Shown here: positions 8,408 through 17,100 of the stretch, in pieces
Layout: each line of letters opens with the position of its first letter
How positions within the stretch are numbered: the stretch's first letter is position 1
NCBI GenBank assembly: GCA_946412245.1
Contig: CAMKGM010000025.1
Coordinates: forward strand, 1-40,517
DNA: 40,517 nucleotides
Source: an uncultured Bacteroidales bacterium
GTDB lineage: Bacteria; Bacteroidota; Bacteroidia; Bacteroidales; Muribaculaceae
Reading direction: 5' to 3'
The notes under the pieces: generated by a model
The model's input: the letters and a program-made list of their open reading frames with translations, nothing else
Told to the model about the DNA's origin: nothing
Databases searched by the model: none
Translations under genes and position numbers: made by a program

Positions 8408-9784
8408 ATGCTGAAACTAAAATACATTATCATCGCCACTGCATTTGTTGTCTTGTTTTCTTGTAACAAGGCAGCTGGCAATAACACATCGAGCGACGAG
8501 CCTTCAGGCACTACCGATGCCGCTGGACGACCGCTCAGTTTTGAAAACGACGACCAGTTGCTCGACTACATTCAAAAAGTGCATCTCAATTATATGTGGG
8601 ATGGCGCTGAACCCACATCGGGACTGGCATGTGAACGCATTCACTTAGACAACAATTATCCACAAAACGACCAGGATGTGGTTACTACTGGTGGAAGCGG
8701 TTTTGGCATAGCAGGCCTTTTGGTGGGCATCGAACGAGGTTTCATCCCTCGTAACGAAGGAGTGAAACGGCTCACAAAAATCGTGGATTATCTTGCGAAG
8801 GCCGACCGATTCCATGGCGTATGGCCCCATTGGTTGCATGGACCCACAGGCAAAGTCAAGCCTTTCGGGGAAAAAGACAACGGTGGCGACCTTGTCGAGA
8901 GCTGCTTCTTGATGCAAGGTCTGCTGTGCGTCCGACAATATTTCAAAGACGGCAACGTAGCCGAAAAAGCTCTTGCCTCTAAAATCGATGCATTGTGGCG
9001 TGATATGGAGTTTGACTGGTACACGCATGGCGGACAAGATGTCATCTATTGGCATTGGTCGCCTAACTATGCATGGGAAATGAATTTCCCGCTTGAAGGC
9101 TACAACGAGTGCCTCATCGTGTATATTCTCGCAGCAGCCTCCCCCACCCATCCAGTACCGGCATCAGCCTATCACAAAGGCTGGGCACGAAGTGGTGGCA
9201 TAACCACTACAGCAGCTCCCTATAACCATCCGTTGGAACTGAAGCACAATGGTGCCGAAGCCACCGGAGGACCTCTTTTCTGGGCTCACTACAGCTGGAT
9301 AGGACTTGATCCTCGAAACCTGAGTGACCAATACGCCAACTATTGGAATGTGGTGCGCAATCACGCATTGAGCAATTACGACTACTGCGTTGCTAATCCC
9401 AAGCATTACAAAGGGTATGGCAAAGATTGCTGGGGCCTCACTGCCAGTTATTCGACCGTGGGCTACTCGGCCCATTGCCCAAGCAACGACCTGGGAGTCA
9501 TCACCCCCACTGCCGCACTGTCATCAATGCCATATACCCCACAAGAGTCGATGGATGCTTTGAAAGGATTCTGGAAAAAGGGACCAAAGATTTGGGGAAA
9601 ATATGGCTTCTACGACGCATTCAGCGAGAGTAGCAATTGGGTAGTCCCCCACTATCTGGCCATCGACCAATGCACGATTGCCCCAATGATCGAGAATTAC
9701 CGCTCAGGATTGCTTTGGAACCTTTTCATGAGTTGCCCTGAAATCCAGGATGGTCTGTCAAAACTTGGTTTTAAGACTAATTAA
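8408..9784 (+). CDS. GH144-type (glycoamylase-like) lipoprotein, probable beta-1,2-glucanase
   Basis: The 458-residue lipoprotein has signal sequence 1-18 and lipobox LFSC (Cys19), then a linker and an (alpha/alpha)6 domain. The segments DNGGDLVESCFLMQGLL (about 157-173), GYNECLIVYILAAASPTHPV (about 231-250), CWGLTASYS (about 341-349) and APMIENYRSGLLWNLF (about 425-440) are typical of the Pfam glycoamylase-like family (PF10091). That family contains GH144. Characterised GH144 members are an endo-beta-1,2-glucanase and an exo-acting enzyme that releases sophorose, and related genes in Bacteroides sit beside a GH3 beta-1,2-glucosidase, as here. Endo or exo action cannot be decided from sequence. 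The lipid anchor suggests a position on the cell surface or in the periplasm. Confidence 0.8.
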   Translation: MLKLKYIIIATAFVVLFSCNKAAGNNTSSDEPSGTTDAAGRPLSFENDDQLLDYIQKVHLNYMWDGAEPTSGLACERIHLDNNYPQNDQDVVTTGGSGFGIAGLLVGIERGFIPRNEGVKRLTKIVDYLAKADRFHGVWPHWLHGPTGKVKPFGEKDNGGDLVESCFLMQGLLCVRQYFKDGNVAEKALASKIDALWRDMEFDWYTHGGQDVIYWHWSPNYAWEMNFPLEGYNECLIVYILAAASPTHPVPASAYHKGWARSGGITTTAAPYNHPLELKHNGAEATGGPLFWAHYSWIGLDPRNLSDQYANYWNVVRNHALSNYDYCVANPKHYKGYGKDCWGLTASYSTVGYSAHCPSNDLGVITPTAALSSMPYTPQESMDALKGFWKKGPKIWGKYGFYDAFSESSNWVVPHYLAIDQCTIAPMIENYRSGLLWNLFMSCPEIQDGLSKLGFKTN

Positions 9785-9823
9785 TTTCACTCTGAAACAA
9801 ATCAACAAATAAATACATCTCCT

Positions 9824-12094
9824 ATGAAACACAAAAAATTATCAGTCTTTTTGGCTGCCTGTTTATTTGCCGCAAGCGCATGGGCTGCCAGTGACGCAAA
9901 GATGAATCTGTTTATCGACAACCTGATGAGCAAGATGACTTTGCAAGAGAAAATCGGCCAACTCAATCTACCAGTGACCGGCGACATTGTTACCGGAACA
10001 GCCAAGAGCAGTGACATCGCTGGTAAAATCAAGCTAGGACAAGTGGGTGGACTCTTCAATCTGAAAGGCGTTGAAGCGATTCGCGAAATCCAGAAGATTG
10101 CTGTTGAACAGAGCCGACTTCATATTCCTCTCATCTTTGGCATGGATGTGATTCATGGCTACGAAACCGTGTTCCCTATCCCCTTTGCCTTGTCAATGAC
10201 ATGGGATATGCAGGCCATTGAGCGATCGGCGCGCATAGCTTCGGTCGAGGCAACTGCCGACGGCATCGCATGGACATTCAGCCCCATGGTCGACATCTGC
10301 CGCGAACCTCGTTGGGGCCGCATGAGCGAAGGCAGTGGCGAAGACCCCTATCTGGGCAGCCGCATTGCCGAGGCCATGGTGCGTGGCTATCAGGGCATCG
10401 ACCTCACCGACCCCACCACCATGATGGCGTGCGTGAAGCACTTCGCTCTGTATGGTGCTCCCGAAGCCGGACGCGACTACAACACCGTCGACATGAGCCG
10501 TGTGCGCATGTTCAACGAGTATTTCCCACCCTATAAAGCCGCTGCCGATGCTGGTGCTGGTAGTTTCATGACCTCGTTCAATACGGTAGACTACATCCCG
10601 GCAACCGGTAACCGCTGGCTCATGACCGAGGTGCTCCGCGACATGTGGCACTTCAATGGTTTTGTAGTGACCGACTACACTGCCATCAGCGAGATGATCA
10701 ATCATGGTCTGGGCGACCTCCAGCAAGTATCGGCACTCGCCCTGAATGCTGGCACCGACATGGACATGGTGGCCGACGGCTTTGTAGGCACTCTCGAGAA
10801 ATCGCTCCAGGAGGGCAAAGTCACCCTCGAGGCCATCAACACCGCATGCCGTCGCATCCTGGAAGCCAAATACAAACTGGGACTCTTCGACGACCCCTAC
10901 CGCTATCTCGACGCCAAGCGTGCAAAACGCGACATCTATACCAATGAGCACCGTGCCGAAGCACGCCGCATTGCCACAGAATCCTTCGTGCTGCTCGAGA
11001 ACAGCGACAACCTGCTGCCCCTCAAGAAACAAGGAACCATCGCACTGGTTGGCCCGCTTGCCAACACCCGCGCCAATATGCCGGGCACATGGAGCGTGGC
11101 TGCTACCAGCGACCGCTACAGCACCCTGCTCGAAGCCATGCAGCGAGCCGTGGGCGACAAGGCCCAAGTGCTCTATGCCAAGGGCTGCAATGTGTGCTAC
11201 GACGAGGAACTGGAGAAAAACAGCACCATGTTCGGCCGCGAAATGCGTGACCCGCGCAGCGCCGAAGAAATGCGTGACGAAGCCTTACGCATTGCCTCTC
11301 AGGCCGATGTGATTGTGGCTGCCATGGGTGAACCAAGCGAAATGAGTGGCGAGGCCAGCAGCCGTAGCGACATTTCCATCCTCGATGCCCAGAAGGACTT
11401 GCTCACCGCCCTCAAGGCCACCGGCAAACCTATAGTACTGCTCAACTTCTCAGGTCGAGCCACGGTCATGACCTGGGAAAAAGAGAACTTCTCCACCATC
11501 CTGAATGTGTGGTTCGGTGGCAGCGAGGCTGCCGACGCCATTTGCGATGTGGTGTTTGGCGATGTGGCTCCCAGTGGTCACCTCACCGCCAGCATGCCCA
11601 AGAATGTGGGCCAAGTGCCCATCTACTACAACCACCTGAACACAGGTCGCCCCAATCCCAAGTGGTTTACCAAGTTCACGAGCAATTACCTGGATGTCGA
11701 CAACGAGCCGCTCTACCCCTTCGGCTACGGTCTGTCGTATACAACATTCAGTTACAGCCCCGTTGCGCTATCAAGTTCCACCATGACGCACGATGGCAGC
11801 ATCAAGGCTAGCGTCAATGTCACCAACACTGGCACTCGCGAAGCTAGCGAAGTGGTGCAACTCTACATCCGCGACCTTGTGGGTTCCATTTCACGGCCCG
11901 TGAAGGAACTCAAGGACTTTGCACGCATCACGCTCAAACCAGGCGAGACCAGAACGGTCGAGTTCACCATCACCGCCGACAAACTGAAGTTCTACAACAG
12001 CGAACTACAATACGACTGCGAACCTGGCGAATTTGACCTCATGATTGGCCCCAACAGCCGCGATGTGGAAACCCTGCGTTTCACGCTCCAATAA
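9824..12094 (+). CDS. GH3 beta-glucosidase, probably acting on beta-1,2-gluco-oligosaccharides
   Basis: This GH3 enzyme removes glucose from the non-reducing end of beta-glucosides with retention. The 756-residue protein has a signal peptide (about 1-21, ending AWA), an N-terminal TIM barrel (about 30-360) and an alpha/beta sandwich (about 380-600). A PA14 insert is not evident, and the C-terminal domain is fibronectin III-like (about 660-750). The probable nucleophile is Asp284 in GFVVTDYTAISEM, and Glu510 in EMSGEASSR is a candidate acid/base. It lacks a lipobox, so it is likely periplasmic and finishes the oligosaccharides made upstream. The substrate call rests on the neighbouring GH144-like gene; many GH3 enzymes are broad. 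It lies 39 bases after that gene and ends the locus. Confidence 0.92.
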   Translation: MKHKKLSVFLAACLFAASAWAASDAKMNLFIDNLMSKMTLQEKIGQLNLPVTGDIVTGTAKSSDIAGKIKLGQVGGLFNLKGVEAIREIQKIAVEQSRLHIPLIFGMDVIHGYETVFPIPFALSMTWDMQAIERSARIASVEATADGIAWTFSPMVDICREPRWGRMSEGSGEDPYLGSRIAEAMVRGYQGIDLTDPTTMMACVKHFALYGAPEAGRDYNTVDMSRVRMFNEYFPPYKAAADAGAGSFMTSFNTVDYIPATGNRWLMTEVLRDMWHFNGFVVTDYTAISEMINHGLGDLQQVSALALNAGTDMDMVADGFVGTLEKSLQEGKVTLEAINTACRRILEAKYKLGLFDDPYRYLDAKRAKRDIYTNEHRAEARRIATESFVLLENSDNLLPLKKQGTIALVGPLANTRANMPGTWSVAATSDRYSTLLEAMQRAVGDKAQVLYAKGCNVCYDEELEKNSTMFGREMRDPRSAEEMRDEALRIASQADVIVAAMGEPSEMSGEASSRSDISILDAQKDLLTALKATGKPIVLLNFSGRATVMTWEKENFSTILNVWFGGSEAADAICDVVFGDVAPSGHLTASMPKNVGQVPIYYNHLNTGRPNPKWFTKFTSNYLDVDNEPLYPFGYGLSYTTFSYSPVALSSSTMTHDGSIKASVNVTNTGTREASEVVQLYIRDLVGSISRPVKELKDFARITLKPGETRTVEFTITADKLKFYNSELQYDCEPGEFDLMIGPNSRDVETLRFTLQ

Positions 12095-12124
12095 AAAATA
12101 TTTTTTAAAAACCGCAACTTATAT

Positions 12125-12132
12125 TATCTTTG
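12125..12132 (+). promoter_or_regulatory. Promoter -7 element for tatA
   Basis: TATCTTTG fits TAnnTTTG, 26 bases before the tatA ATG. The expected -33 position holds only a T run, so the match is partial. Confidence 0.5.
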
Positions 12133-12158
12133 TGCAAAAGAATTAAACATTAACTACT

Positions 12159-12389
12159 ATGCTCAACTCAATATTATTGCTTTTTGGCACAATCGGTCCT
12201 GCCGAGGTTATTATTATCGCTCTCATCATACTGCTCCTGTTCGGAGGCAGGAAAATCCCTGAACTTATGAAAGGCATTGGCAAGGGTGTCAAGAGTTTCA
12301 AGCAAGGAATGAACGAAGTCGAAGACGAAATCAAGAAATCGGTCGACGAGAAGCCCAACAGTGCATCTAACCCCGACAAAAAGGAGTAA
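12159..12389 (+). CDS. tatA: Twin-arginine translocase subunit TatA/E
   Basis: TatA assembles with TatC to carry folded proteins with twin-arginine signals across the inner membrane. The 76-residue protein is of normal length. It has a short periplasmic N-terminus, the FG-x-x-GPAE stretch, one membrane helix (about 13-30), the hinge LLFGGRKIPELMKGIGKG and an amphipathic helix, then a charged tail. Motifs do not separate TatA from TatB here, and no second TatA/B gene is visible. As in many Bacteroidota, a single TatA-type protein may serve both roles. tatC follows after 95 bases that contain a hairpin. Confidence 0.95.
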   Translation: MLNSILLLFGTIGPAEVIIIALIILLLFGGRKIPELMKGIGKGVKSFKQGMNEVEDEIKKSVDEKPNSASNPDKKE

Positions 12390-12423
12390 TATAGTCCCTT
12401 ATCTTCCCTATTTTTTTCATGCT

Positions 12424-12456
12424 GCTGGCTAAGGCTTATCATGCCTTCATGCCAGC
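12424..12456 (+). other. Two-step hairpin between tatA and tatC
   Basis: GCTGGC (12424-12429) pairs with GCCAGC (12451-12456), and inside it AAGGC (12431-12435) pairs with GCCTT (12443-12447). No T tract follows on either strand, so it is not a standard terminator. It could stabilise the tatA portion of the message or be a processing site. Confidence 0.6.
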
Positions 12457-12484
12457 CATTGGCATTAGGCATCATTATTGAGAC

Positions 12485-13306
12485 ATGACAGAAAACGACG
12501 AAAACAAACTGCAAGAGATGTCGCTTTGGGAGCATCTAGATGCTTTGCGCTCTGTGCTGTTCAAAGCGGCCGTTGTTGTGCTCGTGTTTGCCATCGCCTT
12601 CTTCATCTTCATGCCTTCAATTTTTGATGGCGTGATTCTTGCTCCCTGTCATGGCGATTTTGTGCTTTATCGACTTTTTGAGAAAATCACCGCTGGGATT
12701 TCTTTTGTCCCCGATTTTTCATCTGAAGGCTTTGAGGTCAAACTCATCAACATCCAACTTGCCTCACAGTTCTTCATCCACATGAGCACCTCATTTTGGC
12801 TCGCGCTCGTCTTTGCCTTTCCCATCATCATTTACCTCCTTTGGACCTTTGTGAGCCCTGCGCTCTATCCCAATGAGAAAAAGGGAGTTAAAAAGGCTTT
12901 CTTAATGGGAAACTTTATGTTTTTCTTGGGCGTTGCTGTGGGCTATTTTATGGTCTTTCCTATCACCCTGCGATTCCTCGCTGACTACCATGTGAGCGAA
13001 CTCATACCGAACCAAATTTCGCTCGACAGCTACATGGACACGTTCTTGTTGCTCATCTTTATTTTGGGCATTGTTTTCGAATTGCCGCTACTCTCTTGGC
13101 TACTGGGTAAATTAGGAGTTATTCACCGGCAATTCTTCAAAAAATACAGGAAACATGCCATCGTTATCCTGCTCATTCTTGCTGCCGTCATCACTCCCAC
13201 GGGCGACCCATTCACGCTCACCATCGTATTCCTGCCGCTTTATCTGCTCTACGAAATGAGCGCTTTGCTTGTGAAGCCATCTGTTCCCAAACCAGAGACA
13301 GACTAA
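12485..13306 (+). CDS. tatC: Sec-independent protein translocase TatC
   Basis: TatC is the inner-membrane receptor for twin-arginine signal peptides. The 273-residue protein has six predicted membrane helices and begins with the cytoplasmic family motif (LQEMSLWEHLDALRSVLFKA). The first periplasmic loop is long. The FVSPALYPNEKK motif contains the conserved Glu of the signal-binding site, and the PTGDPFTL motif lies before the last helix, as is usual. The upstream partner is tatA. The stop codon overlaps the stop of the convergent DUF5715 gene. Confidence 0.96.
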   Translation: MTENDENKLQEMSLWEHLDALRSVLFKAAVVVLVFAIAFFIFMPSIFDGVILAPCHGDFVLYRLFEKITAGISFVPDFSSEGFEVKLINIQLASQFFIHMSTSFWLALVFAFPIIIYLLWTFVSPALYPNEKKGVKKAFLMGNFMFFLGVAVGYFMVFPITLRFLADYHVSELIPNQISLDSYMDTFLLLIFILGIVFELPLLSWLLGKLGVIHRQFFKKYRKHAIVILLILAAVITPTGDPFTLTIVFLPLYLLYEMSALLVKPSVPKPETD

Positions 13307-13989
13307 CGGCGCGACGTGATGTGATAGCAGCTCTGGCGCTCCTCAATCAGGGCATAGCACCAACGACGCTTGCGCAGTTCCTTCAGCACATTACCCAACA
13401 CTGTTTTCATTTCGGCATAGCTAATGGGCTTGCCATTGCTTGACACACTCACATAGCGAGCGTGAGCGAGGTCAAAGGTGGTAGCATAACAATGTGCAGA
13501 ACGTGGCGAGGCATTCTCGTTCACCGTCTGCAACTTCTCCACGTCACTCAATGTGCGCAGGCAAGAGGTGACTATCACCTTGTACTTCATCGCACCACGC
13601 GCAGCCAGCGAATCTTGAAAATCTTGACCAATGCGCTCCAGCAGCAACCGGGCATTGTGAGTGAGATAAGGTACCGAATGCGTTAAATTATCAACGGCAT
13701 ACAGGTCACAGTCCTGAATCTTTTCCAACTGGGGAATGGCATCAAAATCCACACCTTCACGATTGGCGATAGGTTCAATGCCATGCTTTGTGGCTGCACG
13801 CAAGTGAGCGTCGTTATAATCATTGAGGTAAAATTCCTTTTCCTTACCCTTGGTCCATAAGTCTTTGTCACCCTTTGAATGATAACAAAGATGAAGCAGA
13901 CACGCTATTACAGCAACTGACGCTATAGCCGTGACAATAACAGCTACTTTAGCTTTCAGCCCGTTCTTTTTTGACTTTTTCTTTGTCAT
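13303..13989 (-). CDS. DUF5715 family protein, M15-like metallopeptidase fold
   Basis: From the preferred Met at 13989 (MTKKKSKKNG) the protein has 228 residues: a lysine-rich N-terminus, one membrane helix (about 11-33) and an extracytoplasmic domain. The longer frame from 14097 would start upstream of the promoter at 14019-14047. SAHCYATTFDLAH supplies a His-x6-Asp pair, and YHIT near the end supplies a second His, the pattern of zinc ligands in VanY/M15 peptidases that cut D-amino-acid peptide crosslinks in peptidoglycan. The family is common in Bacteroidota, but to my knowledge its function is not established. It converges on tatC, the stop codons overlapping. Confidence 0.75.
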   Translation of the reverse strand: MTKKKSKKNGLKAKVAVIVTAIASVAVIACLLHLCYHSKGDKDLWTKGKEKEFYLNDYNDAHLRAATKHGIEPIANREGVDFDAIPQLEKIQDCDLYAVDNLTHSVPYLTHNARLLLERIGQDFQDSLAARGAMKYKVIVTSCLRTLSDVEKLQTVNENASPRSAHCYATTFDLAHARYVSVSSNGKPISYAEMKTVLGNVLKELRKRRWCYALIEERQSCYHITSRR

Positions 13990-14018
13990 GAGTACGACAG
14001 TGTTTTGAAAATTTTGTG

Positions 14019-14047
14019 CAAAAATAATCAAAATATATTTTTCACAA
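14019..14047 (-). promoter_or_regulatory. Promoter for the DUF5715 gene
   Basis: Minus-strand TTG (14047-14045), an 18-base gap and TATTTTTG (14026-14019). It lies about 30 bases upstream of the ATG at 13989 and downstream of the longer possible start, so it supports the shorter protein. Confidence 0.55.
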
Positions 14048-14140
14048 AAAATCTCAATGGTATCATAACGTAAAAATATACAAAATTTATTTTTCATAGA
14101 ATTTTAATCAATTTTTAAGATATAATTTAAATATATTTAT

Positions 14141-14148
14141 TAGTTTTG
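14141..14148 (+). promoter_or_regulatory. Promoter -7 element for tamB
   Basis: TAGTTTTG matches TAnnTTTG, 32 bases before the tamB ATG. There is no good TTG at the expected spacing. Confidence 0.45.
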
Positions 14149-14180
14149 TGGTTTAAATTGAAATCACATTTATTCATTCA

Positions 14181-17100
14181 ATGAGTACTGAGAAGAAACA
14201 TTGGATTAAAAACAAGATATTGCGGCGCACATTAAAGACGCTTGGCGTGTTATTGCTTTTGCTTATTCTTTTGCCTTTCACGCTTTATATTCCCTGGGTT
14301 CAGAATGTCGTGAAAGACTATGCATGCGAGTATGCGTCAAAAAAGACGGGTCTTGACATCAGCATTGACCGCATTCTCATCAAGTTCCCGCTCGACCTGA
14401 GCGTGGATGGTGTGCTCATACTTGACGAGCACAAAGACACAATGCTCCGCGCCGAGAACTTAACCGCCGGTGTAGAGTTCAAGCCTTTGCTTGACCTGAA
14501 TGTAAAAATCGGTGAAACCAGGCTCACAAATGGCTATATTCACACCGTTAGCAAGGACTCATCGAGCATATTCACGGCCGATGTCAAGCACATTTTGTTG
14601 CAAGGTGCCGATGTTGATCTTAAACATCACGAAGTGAACCTGCTGAACGGCGAGCTAACTGGCGGCAAGGTTGAACTGCTCTCCTTCCCCCACAAGAAAA
14701 TTCAAGAGCCTGACACCACCGAGTCCACCCCATGGCGCATCAATGCATTGCAACTGACGCTCAAAGACATTGACTATGCAATGCAAATGCGACCCGGCAT
14801 TGACGACATGAAGTGTCATGTGGGCACTGCACACTTGAGCAACGGTTTGGTTGACATGGAGAAGCACACCATCACGGCTCGTTCATTGAGTGTGGACAGT
14901 GCCGATTGCAAATACTTCACAATGAATGAGCGTGACAGTAAACGCTATCTTGAGAAATATCCGGTTCCTCCTGACACGTTGCCCGGTGACACAGCCACCT
15001 GGAGCATTCAAGCCGATAGCATCAGACTCACAAACTCTCATGCCGTATATGGCTTGCGTGACTTTGTTCCTGAACTCATGCAACGCGACGGACTCCGTGC
15101 TAAAACACCGGGGCAAGGTTTGAATACCGACTTCTTAGAAGTGAAAGATGCCAATATAGCAATCTCAAACTTCAGCAACTACGGTTCAAGCATCTCATTT
15201 GATATTGACACTTTGCGGGCTAAAGAGCGATGCGGTTTTGAAATCAAGGAGACAAAAGGCAAGTTTGCTATGAACGATGAGAAGATGGATGTTACAGGAC
15301 TCCGGCTTAAGACCATGCATAGCGATTTGAATCTTGACGCTCACATCGACAACGCCATTCTTGCCGATGGGCACAATGGCAATTTTAATGTCAAGACCGA
15401 TTCAAAACTCGCCATTCAAGACCTCACCACGCTCTACCCCGAGATGCGACAAACGCTTAAAGGCGTTCCGCAATATAATCCCATTACGCTCAAAGCCGAT
15501 TTGAACGGCAATCCGCGTCATGTCAAAATCAAGGAATTTGATGCTAATGTGCCACGTTATGCACATGCCAATGTGAGCGGCGATCTTTACAATGTGCTCG
15601 ATGCTAAAAACTTGAGCGGCGATGTCGCCTTTGATGCCAATTTCCAGAACATTGACTTCATCAAGCCCACACTGCTCGACAAGGCGACGGCCAAGCAAGT
15701 GAACCTGCCACCCATGCAGGCTAAAGGTAAAGTCAAATTCGGCGCCGACAACTATGCCGGCAATATTGCCATGAAAATGGCGGGCGGTGAACTTGTGGGC
15801 AGTGGCAGTTTCAATGGCAAGAAAGAGCAGTACAATGTCGATGCCACATTCAACAACTTCCCTGTTAAGGCTATTCTTCCCACAATTCCCGCCGAGAATC
15901 TCACCGCTCACGTGAAAGCCACAGGCAATGGGTTCGACTTCCTGAAAGGGAAAGCCAATGTCTCTGCCGATGTCGACTTAAAGAATGTCGTCTACAACAA
16001 GCAACGTTACAGCGATATCACAGCGGCCGTTGACATGAGCGGGGGCAATGTGAGTGGCCATGTTCGGTCCAACAACCCCAACTACAAGGTCAACCTTACC
16101 GCAAACGGCTCCATCAATAACGACCATTATGTAATGGACATGAAAGGCAACATTGCCAACGTAGACCTTAAGGCCCTTGGACTGTCTGATTCTCCAATGG
16201 GCGGTACCGGCGACATTGACTTGAGCCTTGATTACAATGCCAGAACAAAAGAAGGTGATGCCATTGTCAACATGAATAACCTACGGTGGAATCTTGACGG
16301 CAATGAGATAGTATCGCAAAACGCATCGATGTCTCTGTCGGCACATGGAGGCCATGTAAAAGCAACCATTGATGACGAAGACACTCACTTGCGTTTCGAA
16401 TCACAAAACGGTAGTCTTGAAAATTTCATGGCTTCGCTCAACAGCACGGCTAAAGAAGCCAAAAAACAGATTGAAGACCGAAACCTTAACGTGAATACTC
16501 TACAAGAGAAGTTGCCTAAATTCAATATGGAAGTGAAAATGGGCGTGAACGGCATCATACCACGATATTTACAGCGTTATGACGTTGACTTCCGCGATAT
16601 CACCTTACGAGCTAAGAACGACAGCACCATCTTTGTTGATGCCGATGTGCATGGTTTGTCAATCGGCACCACGCTCATTGACACCCTCGCCTTTGATGCT
16701 ACACAAAAAGGACGATTCCTCACATTCGATACCCACATGGGAAACAGGCCCGGAACGATGGACGAGTTTGCGCAAGTTGACATTCATGGTGGTGCTGTGG
16801 GGTCTACTGTCGATTTCCTCATTGAGCAGAAGAATATTCAGAATGAGACCGGCTACCGATTGGGTGTCAATGCCACGCTTGAAGATCAAGTGATTAATGC
16901 ACGCCTATTCCCGGAGAATCCCGTCATCGGTTACCGCGATTGGACGCTGAACAAGGACAACTTCGTGAAATTCAATTACAACACCAATAAGCTTGAAGCC
17001 GACCTCAACTTGAGCAACGGCAACAGTTCACTGGCGCTTCGCACCGAGCCAACCGACAACCCCTATGTTGAAAACATCCTGCTCAACATCAACAATATGA

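Noticed and set aside
10193-11167. 324-codon minus-strand open frame inside the GH3 gene
   Set aside because: It lies wholly antisense to a well-supported GH3 enzyme with intact motifs. His/Gly-rich antisense frames are common in GC-richer genes here.
12093-12107. AT palindrome after the GH3 gene as terminator
   Set aside because: It has no GC stem; it is low-complexity A/T sequence. The end of the locus transcript is left open.
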